From Nitrospirota bacterium (GTDB taxonomy: Bacteria > Nitrospirota > Nitrospiria > Nitrospirales > Nitrospiraceae), in contig JAUXQT010000050.1 of the NCBI GenBank assembly GCA_030682135.1, positions 1 to 50,753 of the forward strand: DNA of 50,753 nucleotides, written 5' to 3'. Position 1 is the first letter of the stretch, and every line of letters starts with the position of its first letter. The notes beneath the pieces were generated by a model. It was not told where the DNA came from. It did not search any database and saw only the letters and a program-made list of their open reading frames with translations. Made by a program: the position numbers and the translations under genes. Shown here in pieces: positions 1-6,931 of this stretch.

Positions 1-65
1 CGCGCCCACTGCGCCAGTTGCTGGCGTTCGGTCTCGGTCACCTGAAGGGAAGGGGCGATGCGCAT
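1..65 (-). CDS. IS630-type transposase, N-terminal fragment (runs off window)
   Basis: Reading the minus strand from the ATG at 65-63 gives MRIAPSLQVTETERQQLAQWA before the window ends. This resembles the start of IS630/Tc1-mariner transposases, which begin with a short segment before the helix-turn-helix that binds the element's ends. A GGAGG lies about 8 bases upstream of the ATG. Only 21 codons are visible, so the family call rests on resemblance of the N-terminus alone. If correct, an insertion sequence ends just left of the nuclease gene at 144 and marks the edge of the accessory strip. Confidence 0.55.
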   Translation of the reverse strand, partial: MRIAPSLQVTETERQQLAQWA

Positions 66-143
66 GGTCCAGTCCTCCTCGGGAGGAGAGCATACCCGTA
101 CCACATAATAAATCAAGCTATTTATGAATCACCGCACTAGCAC

Positions 144-1130
144 ATGTACCAAGTGGGAGTTAAAGGGGGCAACTGGTTGTTCGTCACCGACGGACTAGAG
201 ATCTACGGCGCTGAGGATGACGTTAGATATTCCTCAGGTCCTCAGCTACCTGATCCTGGTTATCGTCCGCGCACCAATCGAATCACTCGATTAGTGCTGA
301 CCCAGGCCGAGTTCGCCCGGCATTGCGCGTCTAATAACATCGAACTTAGAGGATGCATAAGAGTAAACGAGAAAGCTAAGCAAATATCTGGGCCTGCCGT
401 CGGCGGCGGCATCCTTGGCGCTTTATTCGGAGGCCCAGTCGGTGCTGTGCTTGGCGCGGGAGTCGCTGGATGGCTTTACTCCGGCTCTGATTTCACGGAT
501 GAAAACATTGCCAGTGTATTTAATCGCGCTAAAGCCAATCAAATCAAATGGAAGAATCATGACGAACAGAAAGCCAAAATAGAGCTGGAACAAATCGCCG
601 AGTATCAAAAGGTGTCCCAAGAAAGATGGCGCCGGTATCACAAGATCAGAAACGTCACATCAGTTGACGAATTGACCGGCATTGAGTTTGAAGCCGCCGT
701 TGCGAGTCTGTATGAAAGAACCGGGTACACGGTAATGTTGACAAAAGCATCTGGCGATTTTGGCGTCGACGTTTTAGCTAAGAAGGGCACCGAATTCCTA
801 GCCATACAAGTCAAACGGTATACGGGCAACGTCGGGGTGAGAGCAGTTCAGGAAGTTGCCTCAGGTGCTCATTACTATAAAGCGACGACCGCAGTCGTTA
901 TTACGAATTCGTTTTTTACGGAACAAGCAAGAAAGTTGGCGAAATCTCTTCCGGTGACGCTGATCAACAAAAAGCGCCTCGCCAACATGTGGGAGAGCAG
1001 CAGCACGACTACGTCAATTCCACCGTTTGATATCCAACAGTATGAAGCCATAAAGCCAGACATTGACAAGGAGCTACACCGTCTCGATGTTGCTGCGGGG
1101 AAGAAGTTCAGTAGGCGGTTCGTAAGGTGA
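144..1130 (+). CDS. Mrr-like restriction endonuclease domain protein with glycine-zipper segment
   Basis: A 328-residue protein. Residues about 84-115 form a glycine-rich hydrophobic stretch (GGGILGALFGG, GAVLGAGVAG) that looks like a glycine zipper or membrane hairpin. Residues about 175-290 look like an Mrr-type PD-(D/E)xK nuclease: GIEFEAAVASLYERTGY, then GDFGVDVLA and AIQVKRY, giving the D...QxK signature, then a VVITNSFFT segment. Such domains cleave DNA, often modified or foreign DNA. No clear ribosome binding site precedes the ATG. Base composition is more AT-rich than in the housekeeping genes, which fits acquisition. It lies next to an IS630 fragment and a DUF2971 gene, so a defence role is possible but inferred. 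The target and the purpose of the hydrophobic part are unknown. Confidence 0.75.
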   Translation: MYQVGVKGGNWLFVTDGLEIYGAEDDVRYSSGPQLPDPGYRPRTNRITRLVLTQAEFARHCASNNIELRGCIRVNEKAKQISGPAVGGGILGALFGGPVGAVLGAGVAGWLYSGSDFTDENIASVFNRAKANQIKWKNHDEQKAKIELEQIAEYQKVSQERWRRYHKIRNVTSVDELTGIEFEAAVASLYERTGYTVMLTKASGDFGVDVLAKKGTEFLAIQVKRYTGNVGVRAVQEVASGAHYYKATTAVVITNSFFTEQARKLAKSLPVTLINKKRLANMWESSSTTTSIPPFDIQQYEAIKPDIDKELHRLDVAAGKKFSRRFVR

Positions 1131-1184
1131 GGTCATGTCTAACACACGGTTCCATGGGACGATCACGGCCGGACCGTAAGGAAG

Positions 1185-2087
1185 GTGCCCATCACGAGAA
1201 AACTTCCTCGGAAACTCTATAAATACCGTTCTTTCGGTATCAACTCACTTCGCCTCTTGAGTAAGGGGGAGATCTACTATGCCAATCCCCGAAGCTTCAA
1301 CGATCCGCTTGACTGCGATCCAACGGTTCAGACTGACACAGACCGAGCTTCGATCGAGAATCTCTGCTTCCGAATGTTGGCTGCGGCACATGGCAATGAG
1401 GCAGCGCGGAAAATGATGGGAAGCAAGCGGAACAATTCTAGGCAGTACGGGGACTACAGGACCGACCCCAAAGTCGAGGAGGACTACAAGCGAGGACTCT
1501 GCTCTGAGATCAAACGGCTTGTTGATGCCGAAATGGAATCACGGGGGGTTCTGTCCCTGGCAGAGCGATGGGACTCTCCTCTTATGTGGAGTCACTATGC
1601 GGACGAACATCGCGGCCTTTGCATTGAGTACGACATGAACGACCACCAGTGCGCGCACATAAAGCCGGTTGACTATAGACGCACGCGAAGCATCAAAATT
1701 GCCGAATTGATGCAGTGGAAACTACACCAATCAGCTGAAGCGAAGCAGAGCGTTCTGGACACATACTTCTTCGCAAAGTCTTCGCAATGGGAGTATGAGA
1801 AAGAGTGGCGAGATATTCATCTGTCAAATGGCGTCAAGCCGGCACCCTTCGGAATCAGCGGCGTCTATTTCGGTCTTCGATGCGACGATGTTATTCGAAC
1901 CAGCATCGTCAAGTTGTTTGCCAACTTCGATTCGAGCATAGCGTTCTACGACCTCTATGCGTTAGAAGACAGCTTCCGTTTGAATCGACGGTCGGCTAAT
2001 ACTGACGAAATTGAAGCTTGTGGTGTGGAAACCTCACCGCTTCTGGGTTTCAAGGACCTCTCCCTCGATGAAAGCAAAGATACTTAA
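1185..2087 (+). CDS. DUF2971 family protein
   Basis: A 300-residue protein starting at GTG with an AAGGAAG purine tract immediately upstream. The N-terminus (KLYKYRS, then YYANPRSFNDPLDCDP) and the middle (PLMWSHYADEHRGLCIEYD) are the hallmark segments of DUF2971. The biochemical activity of this family is not established. Its members are common in accessory and phage-resistance neighbourhoods. The gene follows the Mrr-like gene by 54 bp on the same strand, so the two may be co-transcribed. Its TAA stop lies inside the left arm of an attC-like palindrome (2082-2153), the arrangement seen in integron gene cassettes. No integrase or second complete attC is visible. Confidence 0.75.
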   Translation: MPITRKLPRKLYKYRSFGINSLRLLSKGEIYYANPRSFNDPLDCDPTVQTDTDRASIENLCFRMLAAAHGNEAARKMMGSKRNNSRQYGDYRTDPKVEEDYKRGLCSEIKRLVDAEMESRGVLSLAERWDSPLMWSHYADEHRGLCIEYDMNDHQCAHIKPVDYRRTRSIKIAELMQWKLHQSAEAKQSVLDTYFFAKSSQWEYEKEWRDIHLSNGVKPAPFGISGVYFGLRCDDVIRTSIVKLFANFDSSIAFYDLYALEDSFRLNRRSANTDEIEACGVETSPLLGFKDLSLDESKDT

Positions 2088-2153
2088 CTCTTCCATCGAG
2101 CGGACACTCTCCGGCCTGCGGCCTCCGTGTGCCGCTCATGTCACGCGTTAGCC
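2082..2153 (+). other. attC-like imperfect palindrome at the end of the DUF2971 gene
   Basis: The left end ACTTAAC (2082-2088) fits the integron core RYYYAAC and contains the gene's stop codon. The right end GCGTTAGCC (2145-2153) resembles the usual attC right end GCGTTAGRC with one departure from GTTRRRY. Between them GAGCGG (2098-2103) pairs with CCGCTC (2132-2137), ACAC (2104-2107) with GTGT (2127-2130), and GGCC with GGCC around a TGC loop. The two spacers are both 9 bases. This matches attC architecture. A plain transcription-terminating hairpin is the alternative, though there is no T-run. Confidence 0.4.
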
Positions 2154-2227
2154 AGTCTAAGTGAAAGTGTCGCGTTGGCCAGGGGTAAGGCGGCAGGAAC
2201 CGTTTTCTTGCGTAATGGCGCGGAACG

Positions 2228-2284
2228 TTAGGATTTCGGTGCTGGAGCGGTGGAGGATTTTTCGACGCGGATGGTGTTGGCCAG
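2228..2284 (-). pseudogene. Displaced 3'-end fragment (copy 3) of the 79-codon gene at 4811-5050
   Basis: On the minus strand this reads LANTIRVEKSSTAPAPKS followed by TAA, in the same frame and with the same stop as the C-terminus of the intact gene (WANTIRVEEVPTAAAPKS). It is the more diverged of two displaced copies; the other is at 3673-3750. Similarity stops 2-3 bp past the stop codon. No start or N-terminal part is present. Confidence 0.75.
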
Positions 2285-2311
2285 TCTGAATGCTAGTGGG
2301 CACTGAGTGTA

Positions 2312-2710
2312 TTATGCGGAATAGTGTTTCCCGAGGTGGTCGCGTTGAAAACGGATGATGTGTCGGATCAATAATTCCTGGTCCTGTGTGGGCATCCTGA
2401 CGAAGCGGGTATGTAGGCGGTAGGTATCGGCCTGATAGGGGAGGGGCTCTAGCCGCAACACTTCGGCGTAGGCTTTGAAGATGATTTTGTCGGGCAGGAT
2501 CAGCGTGATTGACAGGATGTCGTCGGGCTTGTAGACCTCGTTCACGGTCACGCCAATACCCCCGCCGCTGATGTTGACAGTCTTCTCTATGAGCGGACCT
2601 TCTGTTCTGTCCGTTTCGGCCCGAATGCTGATGGGCAAGACGACGTTAATGCGAAAGTACGCGCGACGGTCTTTGGGGGATGGCTGTGAAGTTGGTGCAT
2701 CAGATGGCAT
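2312..2710 (-). CDS. PilZ domain protein (c-di-GMP binding candidate)
   Basis: A 132-residue single-domain protein. It shows the PilZ signature: an arginine motif near residue 15 (DRRAYFR, the RxxxR type) and NISGGGI near residue 48 (the [D/N]xSxxG type), followed by beta-strand-rich sequence to the end. These are the residues that bind cyclic di-GMP in known PilZ proteins, so a role as a small c-di-GMP receptor is likely. The output is unknown. It lies between two displaced 3'-end copies (2228-2284 and 3673-3750) and is read opposite to the TA pair that follows. No good ribosome binding site is seen before the ATG. Confidence 0.85.
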   Translation of the reverse strand: MPSDAPTSQPSPKDRRAYFRINVVLPISIRAETDRTEGPLIEKTVNISGGGIGVTVNEVYKPDDILSITLILPDKIIFKAYAEVLRLEPLPYQADTYRLHTRFVRMPTQDQELLIRHIIRFQRDHLGKHYSA

Positions 2711-2940
2711 GTCACGGGAAAGTATATCAAATTCAATGTGGGAACAATGGGGGAAGCTGCTGTAATCGGCGAATTCTTCGGTCGTCTGCGCCGACAGAGG
2801 ATGGGCTCTCGGTTTGTAGGCTTTGATTGAATGAGTGCTGAATGCTCATATAGACATGTTTTGTCTCACGCCATGTATATTTATAGGGGCGGTGTTCTGC
2901 TGCATGGTCGCTCGCCGCAGACGCGGTAGCTTTCCTGTGT

Positions 2941-2989
2941 GTTGTAGTGATTGACAACATGGTCAGGTGTTGGCGTAGTTGCCAACATG
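2941..2989 (+). promoter_or_regulatory. Putative operator repeats upstream of the TumE/TumA-like TA pair
   Basis: TTGACAACATG (2951-2961) is repeated as TTGCCAACATG (2979-2989), with one mismatch. Each copy forms the right half of an inverted repeat: GTTGT (2941-2945) with ACAAC (2954-2958), and GTTGGC (2969-2974) with GCCAAC (2981-2986). The second repeat ends in the toxin start codon. Tandem palindromes at this place are typical of TA auto-repression sites. Binding by the antitoxin is inferred. Confidence 0.45.
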
Positions 2990-3283
2990 AAGGCTGTGGA
3001 GCTTTTCCGGCGGAGAATTGTGTGCTCGGGGCGTTCTTTCGCTGAGATGGTTCTCTGGCGAGTACCGAAACCTTTTGCCCGATCGAATCACGCGTTCAAG
3101 TATCGGCTCGCGTACGTCGTCGACGGCGAGTGTGTTTTGAGGTTCGACAATGAGGCAGGCAAGGGCGATCATCGGCATTTCGGCGGCACGGAAGGCCACG
3201 ACGCTTTCTCTACGCCTGAGAAACTGATCGCCGACTTTCAACGCGATATTGCGAGGTGGAATCATGAAAACGGTCACGCTTGA
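2987..3283 (+). CDS. TumE-like toxin (DUF6516 family)
   Basis: A 98-residue protein (from MKAVELF). It contains EMVLWRVPKPFARSNHAFKYRLAYVVDG, split here as EMVLWRVPKP and HAFKYRLAYVVDG, then VLRFDNEAGKGDHRHFGG near residue 65. These are the conserved blocks of DUF6516/TumE toxins of the TumE-TumA type II systems. Known relatives are small toxins paired with a DNA-binding antitoxin encoded downstream, and that order is present here. The ATG at 2987 is preferred over an upstream TTG at 2951 because the added residues do not look like the family and would read through the operator repeats. The gene overlaps its partner by 20 bp. The molecular target is not known to me. Confidence 0.75.
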   Translation: MKAVELFRRRIVCSGRSFAEMVLWRVPKPFARSNHAFKYRLAYVVDGECVLRFDNEAGKGDHRHFGGTEGHDAFSTPEKLIADFQRDIARWNHENGHA

Positions 3284-3611
3284 AGTACGCTCACCCGAAG
3301 AAGGCATGAGTGAATTTGTGGAGACTTGGAGGTCCGGGAAGGCCCAACGGTCGGCGCGTATTGGCTTCGCGACGCCGGAACTTCTTTGGAAGGTATTGTC
3401 GGCGAAACGATGGGAGCTTCTGAAGGTTCTTTGTGGTGCCGGGCCGGTCTCCATCCGCGAGGCGGCGCGGCGCGTTCAACGTGACGTGAAGGCCGTTCAC
3501 AGCGACGTAACGGCTTTGTTGTCTGCGGGCCTGCTAAACCGCACCACGACCGGTAACATTGAGTTTCCCTACGAAGCGATCAAGGTTGAATTCCTTCTCC
3601 ATGCTGCGTAG
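3264..3611 (+). CDS. TumA-like winged-helix antitoxin
   Basis: A 115-residue protein starting at ATG 3264, with GAGGTGG 6 bases upstream. The open frame extends to 3249 but the ribosome binding site supports the internal ATG. Residues 50-100 form a winged helix-turn-helix: LLKVLCGAGPVSIREAARRV, then VHSDVTALLSAGLLNR. This matches the antitoxin partner of DUF6516 toxins. It would neutralise the toxin and repress the operon, probably at the repeats at 2941-2989. The overlap with the toxin gene implies translational coupling. Confidence 0.75.
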   Translation: MKTVTLEVRSPEEGMSEFVETWRSGKAQRSARIGFATPELLWKVLSAKRWELLKVLCGAGPVSIREAARRVQRDVKAVHSDVTALLSAGLLNRTTTGNIEFPYEAIKVEFLLHAA

Positions 3612-3672
3612 CCCATCGGACATGCAGTCATAAGTTGGCAGAAGCCATTTTCTGGTGTCACGGCGAAGATCG

Positions 3673-3750
3673 TTAGGATTTCGGTGCTGCAGCAGTAGAA
3701 ACTTCTTCAACGCGAATGGTGTTGGCCCATTTGGCGACGATGGGGTCATC
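3673..3750 (-). pseudogene. Displaced 3'-end fragment (copy 2) of the 79-codon gene at 4811-5050
   Basis: The minus strand reads DDPIVAKWANTIRVEEV then STAAAPKS and TAA. The last 25 codons match the intact gene almost perfectly (RDPIVAEWANTIRVEEV, PTAAAPKS). DNA identity begins 2-3 bp before the stop and fades above position 3750. This copy and the intact gene bracket the two minus-strand TA loci at 3792-4712. This copy and the 2228 copy bracket PilZ and the TumE/TumA pair. Confidence 0.8.
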
Positions 3751-3791
3751 GTGAGATGGTCTTGTTGTCGGTTAGGCCTCCTCAAATGTTG

Positions 3792-4100
3792 CTAAATGGG
3801 CACTCTTCGACTTCGCCAGTATCCAGGTTTGCGATGACCATGCGCGATGGCCACAATCCAGACTTTGGTTCCCTGTAAGAAGTACACAATGACGTAGGGG
3901 AAGCGCCGAACTAGGATGCGTCGATGATGAGGCCCATGGTGGGGCCATCGCTCTGGCGAGTCTGCGATGCGACGGAGTGCTTGATCTATCTCTTGTTCGA
4001 ACCCTTGTCCAAGATGCTCGCCGCATTGGGCATACCAACCGAGTGCTTCAATATATTCTTTAGACGCTTTTGGGTGGAAAGCAAGGTCACCTCGTTCCAC
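3792..4100 (-). CDS. RelE/ParE-family toxin
   Basis: A 102-residue protein of typical size for the family. Recognisable parts are FHPKASKEYIEALGWYA near the N-terminus, ALRRIADSPERWP in the middle, and HHRRILVRRFPYVIVYF followed by VWIVAIAHGHRKPGYW at the C-terminus, the ParE/RelE fold signature. Its gene overlaps the end of the antitoxin gene by 14 bp, so the pair is translationally coupled with antitoxin first. ParE members poison gyrase and RelE members cut mRNA; the sequence alone does not decide between them. Confidence 0.85.
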   Translation of the reverse strand: MERGDLAFHPKASKEYIEALGWYAQCGEHLGQGFEQEIDQALRRIADSPERWPHHGPHHRRILVRRFPYVIVYFLQGTKVWIVAIAHGHRKPGYWRSRRVPI

Positions 4101-4326
4101 GGAGTCGCTCAGCGGCTAGTTTCTTTACTTCTGACCAAGGAACAGGCTTGACGGTCCCCTGTGTTATCTCATGGGTTCTGCGCGCAATCTCGTCGGCCCA
4201 TGCAGCTTCTGCGTCGGGGTCAGGTTCCCCCTCGATTCCGGCCAATAACTCATTGATGACCTGAATCTTCTCTTTCTCAGGAAGTTCCAGCGCAGCATCA
4301 AGGATTTTTTTGGTAGCCTGTTTCAT
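4087..4326 (-). CDS. Addiction-module antitoxin of the paired RelE/ParE toxin
   Basis: A 79-residue protein. The N-terminal helix (ILDAALELPEKEKIQVINELLAGIEG, residues 8-33, seen as ALELPEKEK and INELLAGIEG) and the following WADEIARRTHEI are typical of the short addiction-module antitoxins that accompany ParE/RelE toxins. The C-terminal part (VPWSEVKKLAAERL) would wrap the toxin. It is the first gene of the two-gene operon and overlaps the toxin start. No separate DNA-binding motif is obvious. Confidence 0.8.
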   Translation of the reverse strand: MKQATKKILDAALELPEKEKIQVINELLAGIEGEPDPDAEAAWADEIARRTHEITQGTVKPVPWSEVKKLAAERLRGTR

Positions 4327-4357
4327 AGGGCCTCGTCATCGGGAGATAGTGAAAATT

Positions 4358-4498
4358 TTATGCCCCTGCTATTGCAAAAGCAAGCCACGGACATGTGCGG
4401 AACATGTCTTGGATGATTCGCGGGAGATCGGCTTTGGGGATTTTCCGCAGATCACGTTCTGCGGATTTCTTGAAGAGGAGGCTATAAGAGCCCGTCAC
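4358..4498 (-). pseudogene. Truncated RelE/ParE-type toxin, partner of the RHH antitoxin
   Basis: A reading frame starting at GTG 4498, inside the last codons of the antitoxin gene, gives MTGSYSLLFKKSAERDLRK then IPKADLPRIIQ. This is the N-terminus of a RelE-type toxin. After about 33 residues the similarity ends and 13 unrelated residues lead to TAA at 4360-4358. Complete toxins have about 85-95 residues, so the catalytic C-terminal strands are missing. The break falls close to the inverted repeat at 4390-4408. The start overlapping the antitoxin stop is the normal coupled arrangement, so this is a decayed TA pair. Confidence 0.65.
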
Positions 4499-4712
4499 GT
4501 TTCAGGGCCTCAATTACCTTCTCGATGGGACGGGAGGGCTCTTTGCGTCGTGCGGTCACAGCGGCTAGGTCGATGTCGTCTTCCCGCATAGCTTCCAGCA
4601 CTGCGGCATTGACCAGGTCTGAGACGGTCCGATCCGTCGAGGCTGCTTTGGCTTTCAGGGCCCGGTACACGTTGGGCTTTAGATAAACCGTCGTTCTTGT
4701 ATCTGTTGCCAT
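4482..4712 (-). CDS. Ribbon-helix-helix (CopG-type) antitoxin
   Basis: A 76-residue protein from MATDTRTTVYLK. The N-terminal strand and two helices (TTVYLKPNVYRALKAKA, TVSDLVNAAVLEAM) form a ribbon-helix-helix DNA-binding domain, followed by an acidic and then basic tail. The ATG at 4712 has GGAG at good spacing; the longer frame from TTG 4733 lacks support. The downstream toxin is truncated (4358-4498), so the antitoxin is now an orphan repressor or relic. Confidence 0.75.
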   Translation of the reverse strand: MATDTRTTVYLKPNVYRALKAKAASTDRTVSDLVNAAVLEAMREDDIDLAAVTARRKEPSRPIEKVIEALKRDGLL

Positions 4713-4810
4713 GATCGGCTCCAGCTTTGGCAAGAGGGGCGCTACTTCTCGTGTTGGTATTGTCGCATGGCCGAGGAATGTCGTCTCGCCAGCTTGGTTG
4801 GAGAAGGACG

Positions 4811-5050
4811 TTAGGATTTCGGTGCTGCGGCAGTGGGAACTTCTTCAACGCGAATGGTGTTGGCCCACTCTGCGACGATGGGGTCTCGTTCTTCCATCGA
4901 CATTCCGGCATACTTCATAAACATTTGCGGGCCTTTACGGCGGCGCCAGGTGAGATAGGCGAGAAAATGATCCCGGCAGATGCTGTGGGTGCCGGCCGGG
5001 GCATAGACTCTGGTTTGGCAACCCTTAATTAGACAGGTCAGATCGTGCAT
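4811..5050 (-). CDS. Small conserved Cys/His protein, parent of two displaced 3'-end copies
   Basis: A 79-residue protein of unknown function. The N-terminal half has Cys and His residues spaced like a small zinc site: CLIKGCQ, then HSICRDHF. The C-terminal half has EERDPIVAEWANTIRVEEV and ends APKS. Its last 18-25 codons, including the stop, recur at 3673-3750 and 2228-2284. TA genes lie directly downstream of it on the same strand. I do not recognise a named family. Zinc binding is a suggestion from the residue pattern. Confidence 0.65.
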   Translation of the reverse strand: MHDLTCLIKGCQTRVYAPAGTHSICRDHFLAYLTWRRRKGPQMFMKYAGMSMEERDPIVAEWANTIRVEEVPTAAAPKS

Positions 5051-5066
5051 TCCATCCTCCGGTTCA

Positions 5067-5193
5067 GCAGGATGCTGAAAAAGCCCGCCAGCTTCGTTCT
5101 CGGCTCATCGAAATCCTCAACGTACCCCTCAGTGTGCGCCTCCGGTTTCGACTCGCCTGCGGCCTTGCTGGACGGCCTTTTTGAGCATCCTGC
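5067..5193 (+). repeat. Dispersed ~120-bp palindromic repeat, copy A
   Basis: The ends GCAGGATGCTGAAAAAG and CTTTTTGAGCATCCTGC are inverted copies of each other. The centre carries the shared core CTCAACGTACCCCT with a GTAC-containing palindrome, followed by TGCGGCCTTGCTGG. Six related copies lie in this window. It fills most of the gap between the 79-codon gene and the PhoD-type gene, which contains no other recognised feature. Confidence 0.85.
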
Positions 5194-5351
5194 GGGGCTC
5201 GTTCTTTTCTTACTCCAGCCGCGCAGGTTATCGAAGTTCTGCTGTACTGAAATAGGTCTTCTCGTCAGTCAGAGGATGTAGTATGCAGGACGGACGGATT
5301 GATTATCAACCAGGCTCAGCTTGACGCCTCAACCTCCGTTCCGGTAAGTCC

Positions 5352-6833
5352 ATGGCTATGATTGGCTCGCTGAAGATCCTCTCCATACTCTTGGCCACGC
5401 TCATTTCTCTTCCTAGCTGTGTGTCGGCATCACGTGAGGGGCTTCCCCCTGGGAGTCCCTTTGCCGAGACGGCTGCGACGAGTCTCCTGCCTCAGGGGAT
5501 TGCGGTGGGGGAGGTGACGAGCCGGTCAGCCTTGCTCTGGGTGCGGACCGACGGGCCGATGACGGTGCAATTCGAGTGGGCGCCGGTGGCGGCCTGGGAT
5601 CTTGCGTCGAAGATGGCGACCGCTATCGCTCCCGTGGCGCGTTCGCCGCTGTTCACGACTGGCCTCGAAACGGATTTCACTCTGGCGATTCCCATTGGTG
5701 GATTGATGCCGGCCACCAGGTATCGATTCTACGTCGTTGCCGGCCGCAAGGGGCGCGAGGGGACGCCGACGGAGGCCCGTGCGGCGCTACAAGGTGAATT
5801 TACGACGCTCCCCGATGCAAAGAGTCATGCGCCCGTGATCTTTGCCTGGAGTGGCGACTTGGGTGGGCAGGGGCTCTGTCGGCGGGGTGCTGCCGGTTAT
5901 CCCATCTTCGATCTGTTGCGGACGCAGCCGCTCGATTTCTTCGTATTTCTCGGCGATACGATTTACGGCGACGATCTCTGTCCCTCTCCTCCGAACGAAC
6001 CGGGCGCCGACTTTCGGGCGACGAACCTGGCCGAGTACCGTGCCCGTCATCGCGATCAACGGAGTGCGGAGGCGCTACGGCGGTTTCTCGCCAATGTCCC
6101 GGTCTCTGTCATCTGGGACGATCATGAAGTGAGGAACGACTTTGCCGGGCCCTTCGATAGCCAGATGCCGCCGGGGCGTCAGGCCTTGCGCGAGTATTGG
6201 CCGATCCCTGTTGCGCTTGAGGATACCCAACGACTGTATCGAACGGTGCGGGCCGGGGCGGATCTCGACCTCTTCATCCTCGACACGAGGCAGTATCGGA
6301 GTCGCAACGCCGATCAGGACGGTCCGGCGAAGACGATGCTGGGCGCGACTCAGCTCCAGTGGTTATTGAAGGGGCTGACCGAGTCGACGGCGACGTGGAA
6401 AGTGATTGTGTCCAGCGTGCCTCTTTCCATTCCGAAGGGCGGAGGCAGGGGCGCCTCGGGGTACGATGGCTGGGCCGGAGGGCCTGGCGGTCCAGGGTTT
6501 GAGCGGGAACGGCAGGTGATGGTGGATGCGATTCTCGGACAACAGATGAAGAACGTGGTGTTTCTGGCCGGTGATGTCCACTATGTGCAAGCGAATGCGT
6601 ACGATCCGAACGGGGACGGGATTCCAGACTTTCACGAGTTTGTGGCTGGCCCCCTGTCCGCCGCGCCAGGCCGGCAGACGCCGCCCAATAAAGAGTTACG
6701 TCCGACCACATTGATCAACGAAACCGGGTACATGAATTTCGGCCTCATTCGAGTCACCCAGTCCTCCTTCGACGTGACGGTCCTCGACGAGGCCGGGACC
6801 ACGCGGTTTTCCCACCATCTGGCGGCCAAGTAA
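5352..6833 (+). CDS. phoD: PhoD-type metallophosphatase, probable lipoprotein
   Basis: A 493-residue protein of the alkaline phosphatase D family, which hydrolyses phosphate mono- or diesters outside the cytoplasm. A hydrophobic signal with LISLPSC at residues 17-23 suggests a lipoprotein, although Pro before Ser is unusual in a lipobox. A fibronectin-like PhoD N-domain (AVGEVTSRSALLWVRTDGP) follows. The catalytic part shows metal-binding motifs: WSGDLGGQG (about 170), FLGDTIYGDD (about 200), WDDHEVRNDF (about 254) and LAGDVHYVQ (about 405). There is an in-frame ATG two codons later and neither has a strong ribosome binding site. It appears monocistronic. Release of phosphate from organic sources is the likely role. 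Confidence 0.88.
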   Translation: MAMIGSLKILSILLATLISLPSCVSASREGLPPGSPFAETAATSLLPQGIAVGEVTSRSALLWVRTDGPMTVQFEWAPVAAWDLASKMATAIAPVARSPLFTTGLETDFTLAIPIGGLMPATRYRFYVVAGRKGREGTPTEARAALQGEFTTLPDAKSHAPVIFAWSGDLGGQGLCRRGAAGYPIFDLLRTQPLDFFVFLGDTIYGDDLCPSPPNEPGADFRATNLAEYRARHRDQRSAEALRRFLANVPVSVIWDDHEVRNDFAGPFDSQMPPGRQALREYWPIPVALEDTQRLYRTVRAGADLDLFILDTRQYRSRNADQDGPAKTMLGATQLQWLLKGLTESTATWKVIVSSVPLSIPKGGGRGASGYDGWAGGPGGPGFERERQVMVDAILGQQMKNVVFLAGDVHYVQANAYDPNGDGIPDFHEFVAGPLSAAPGRQTPPNKELRPTTLINETGYMNFGLIRVTQSSFDVTVLDEAGTTRFSHHLAAK

Positions 6834-6931
6834 CCGCCGTCTCCTGCGAAAATCCTCTTGAAATCCGGACAGGTTGCCAGTTACGGTACATGTTCTCTTG
6901 CGTGCCCGTTTGAGGTCTGATGAGGTGATTG

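Noticed and set aside
1136-1142. GTCTAAC as an attC left end after the Mrr-like gene
   Set aside because: No matching right core within 150 bp, and the following sequence does not fold as attC.
3771-3777. GTTAGGC as a second attC core site
   Set aside because: It fits GTTRRRY but no paired RYYYAAC core or palindrome lies at attC distance.
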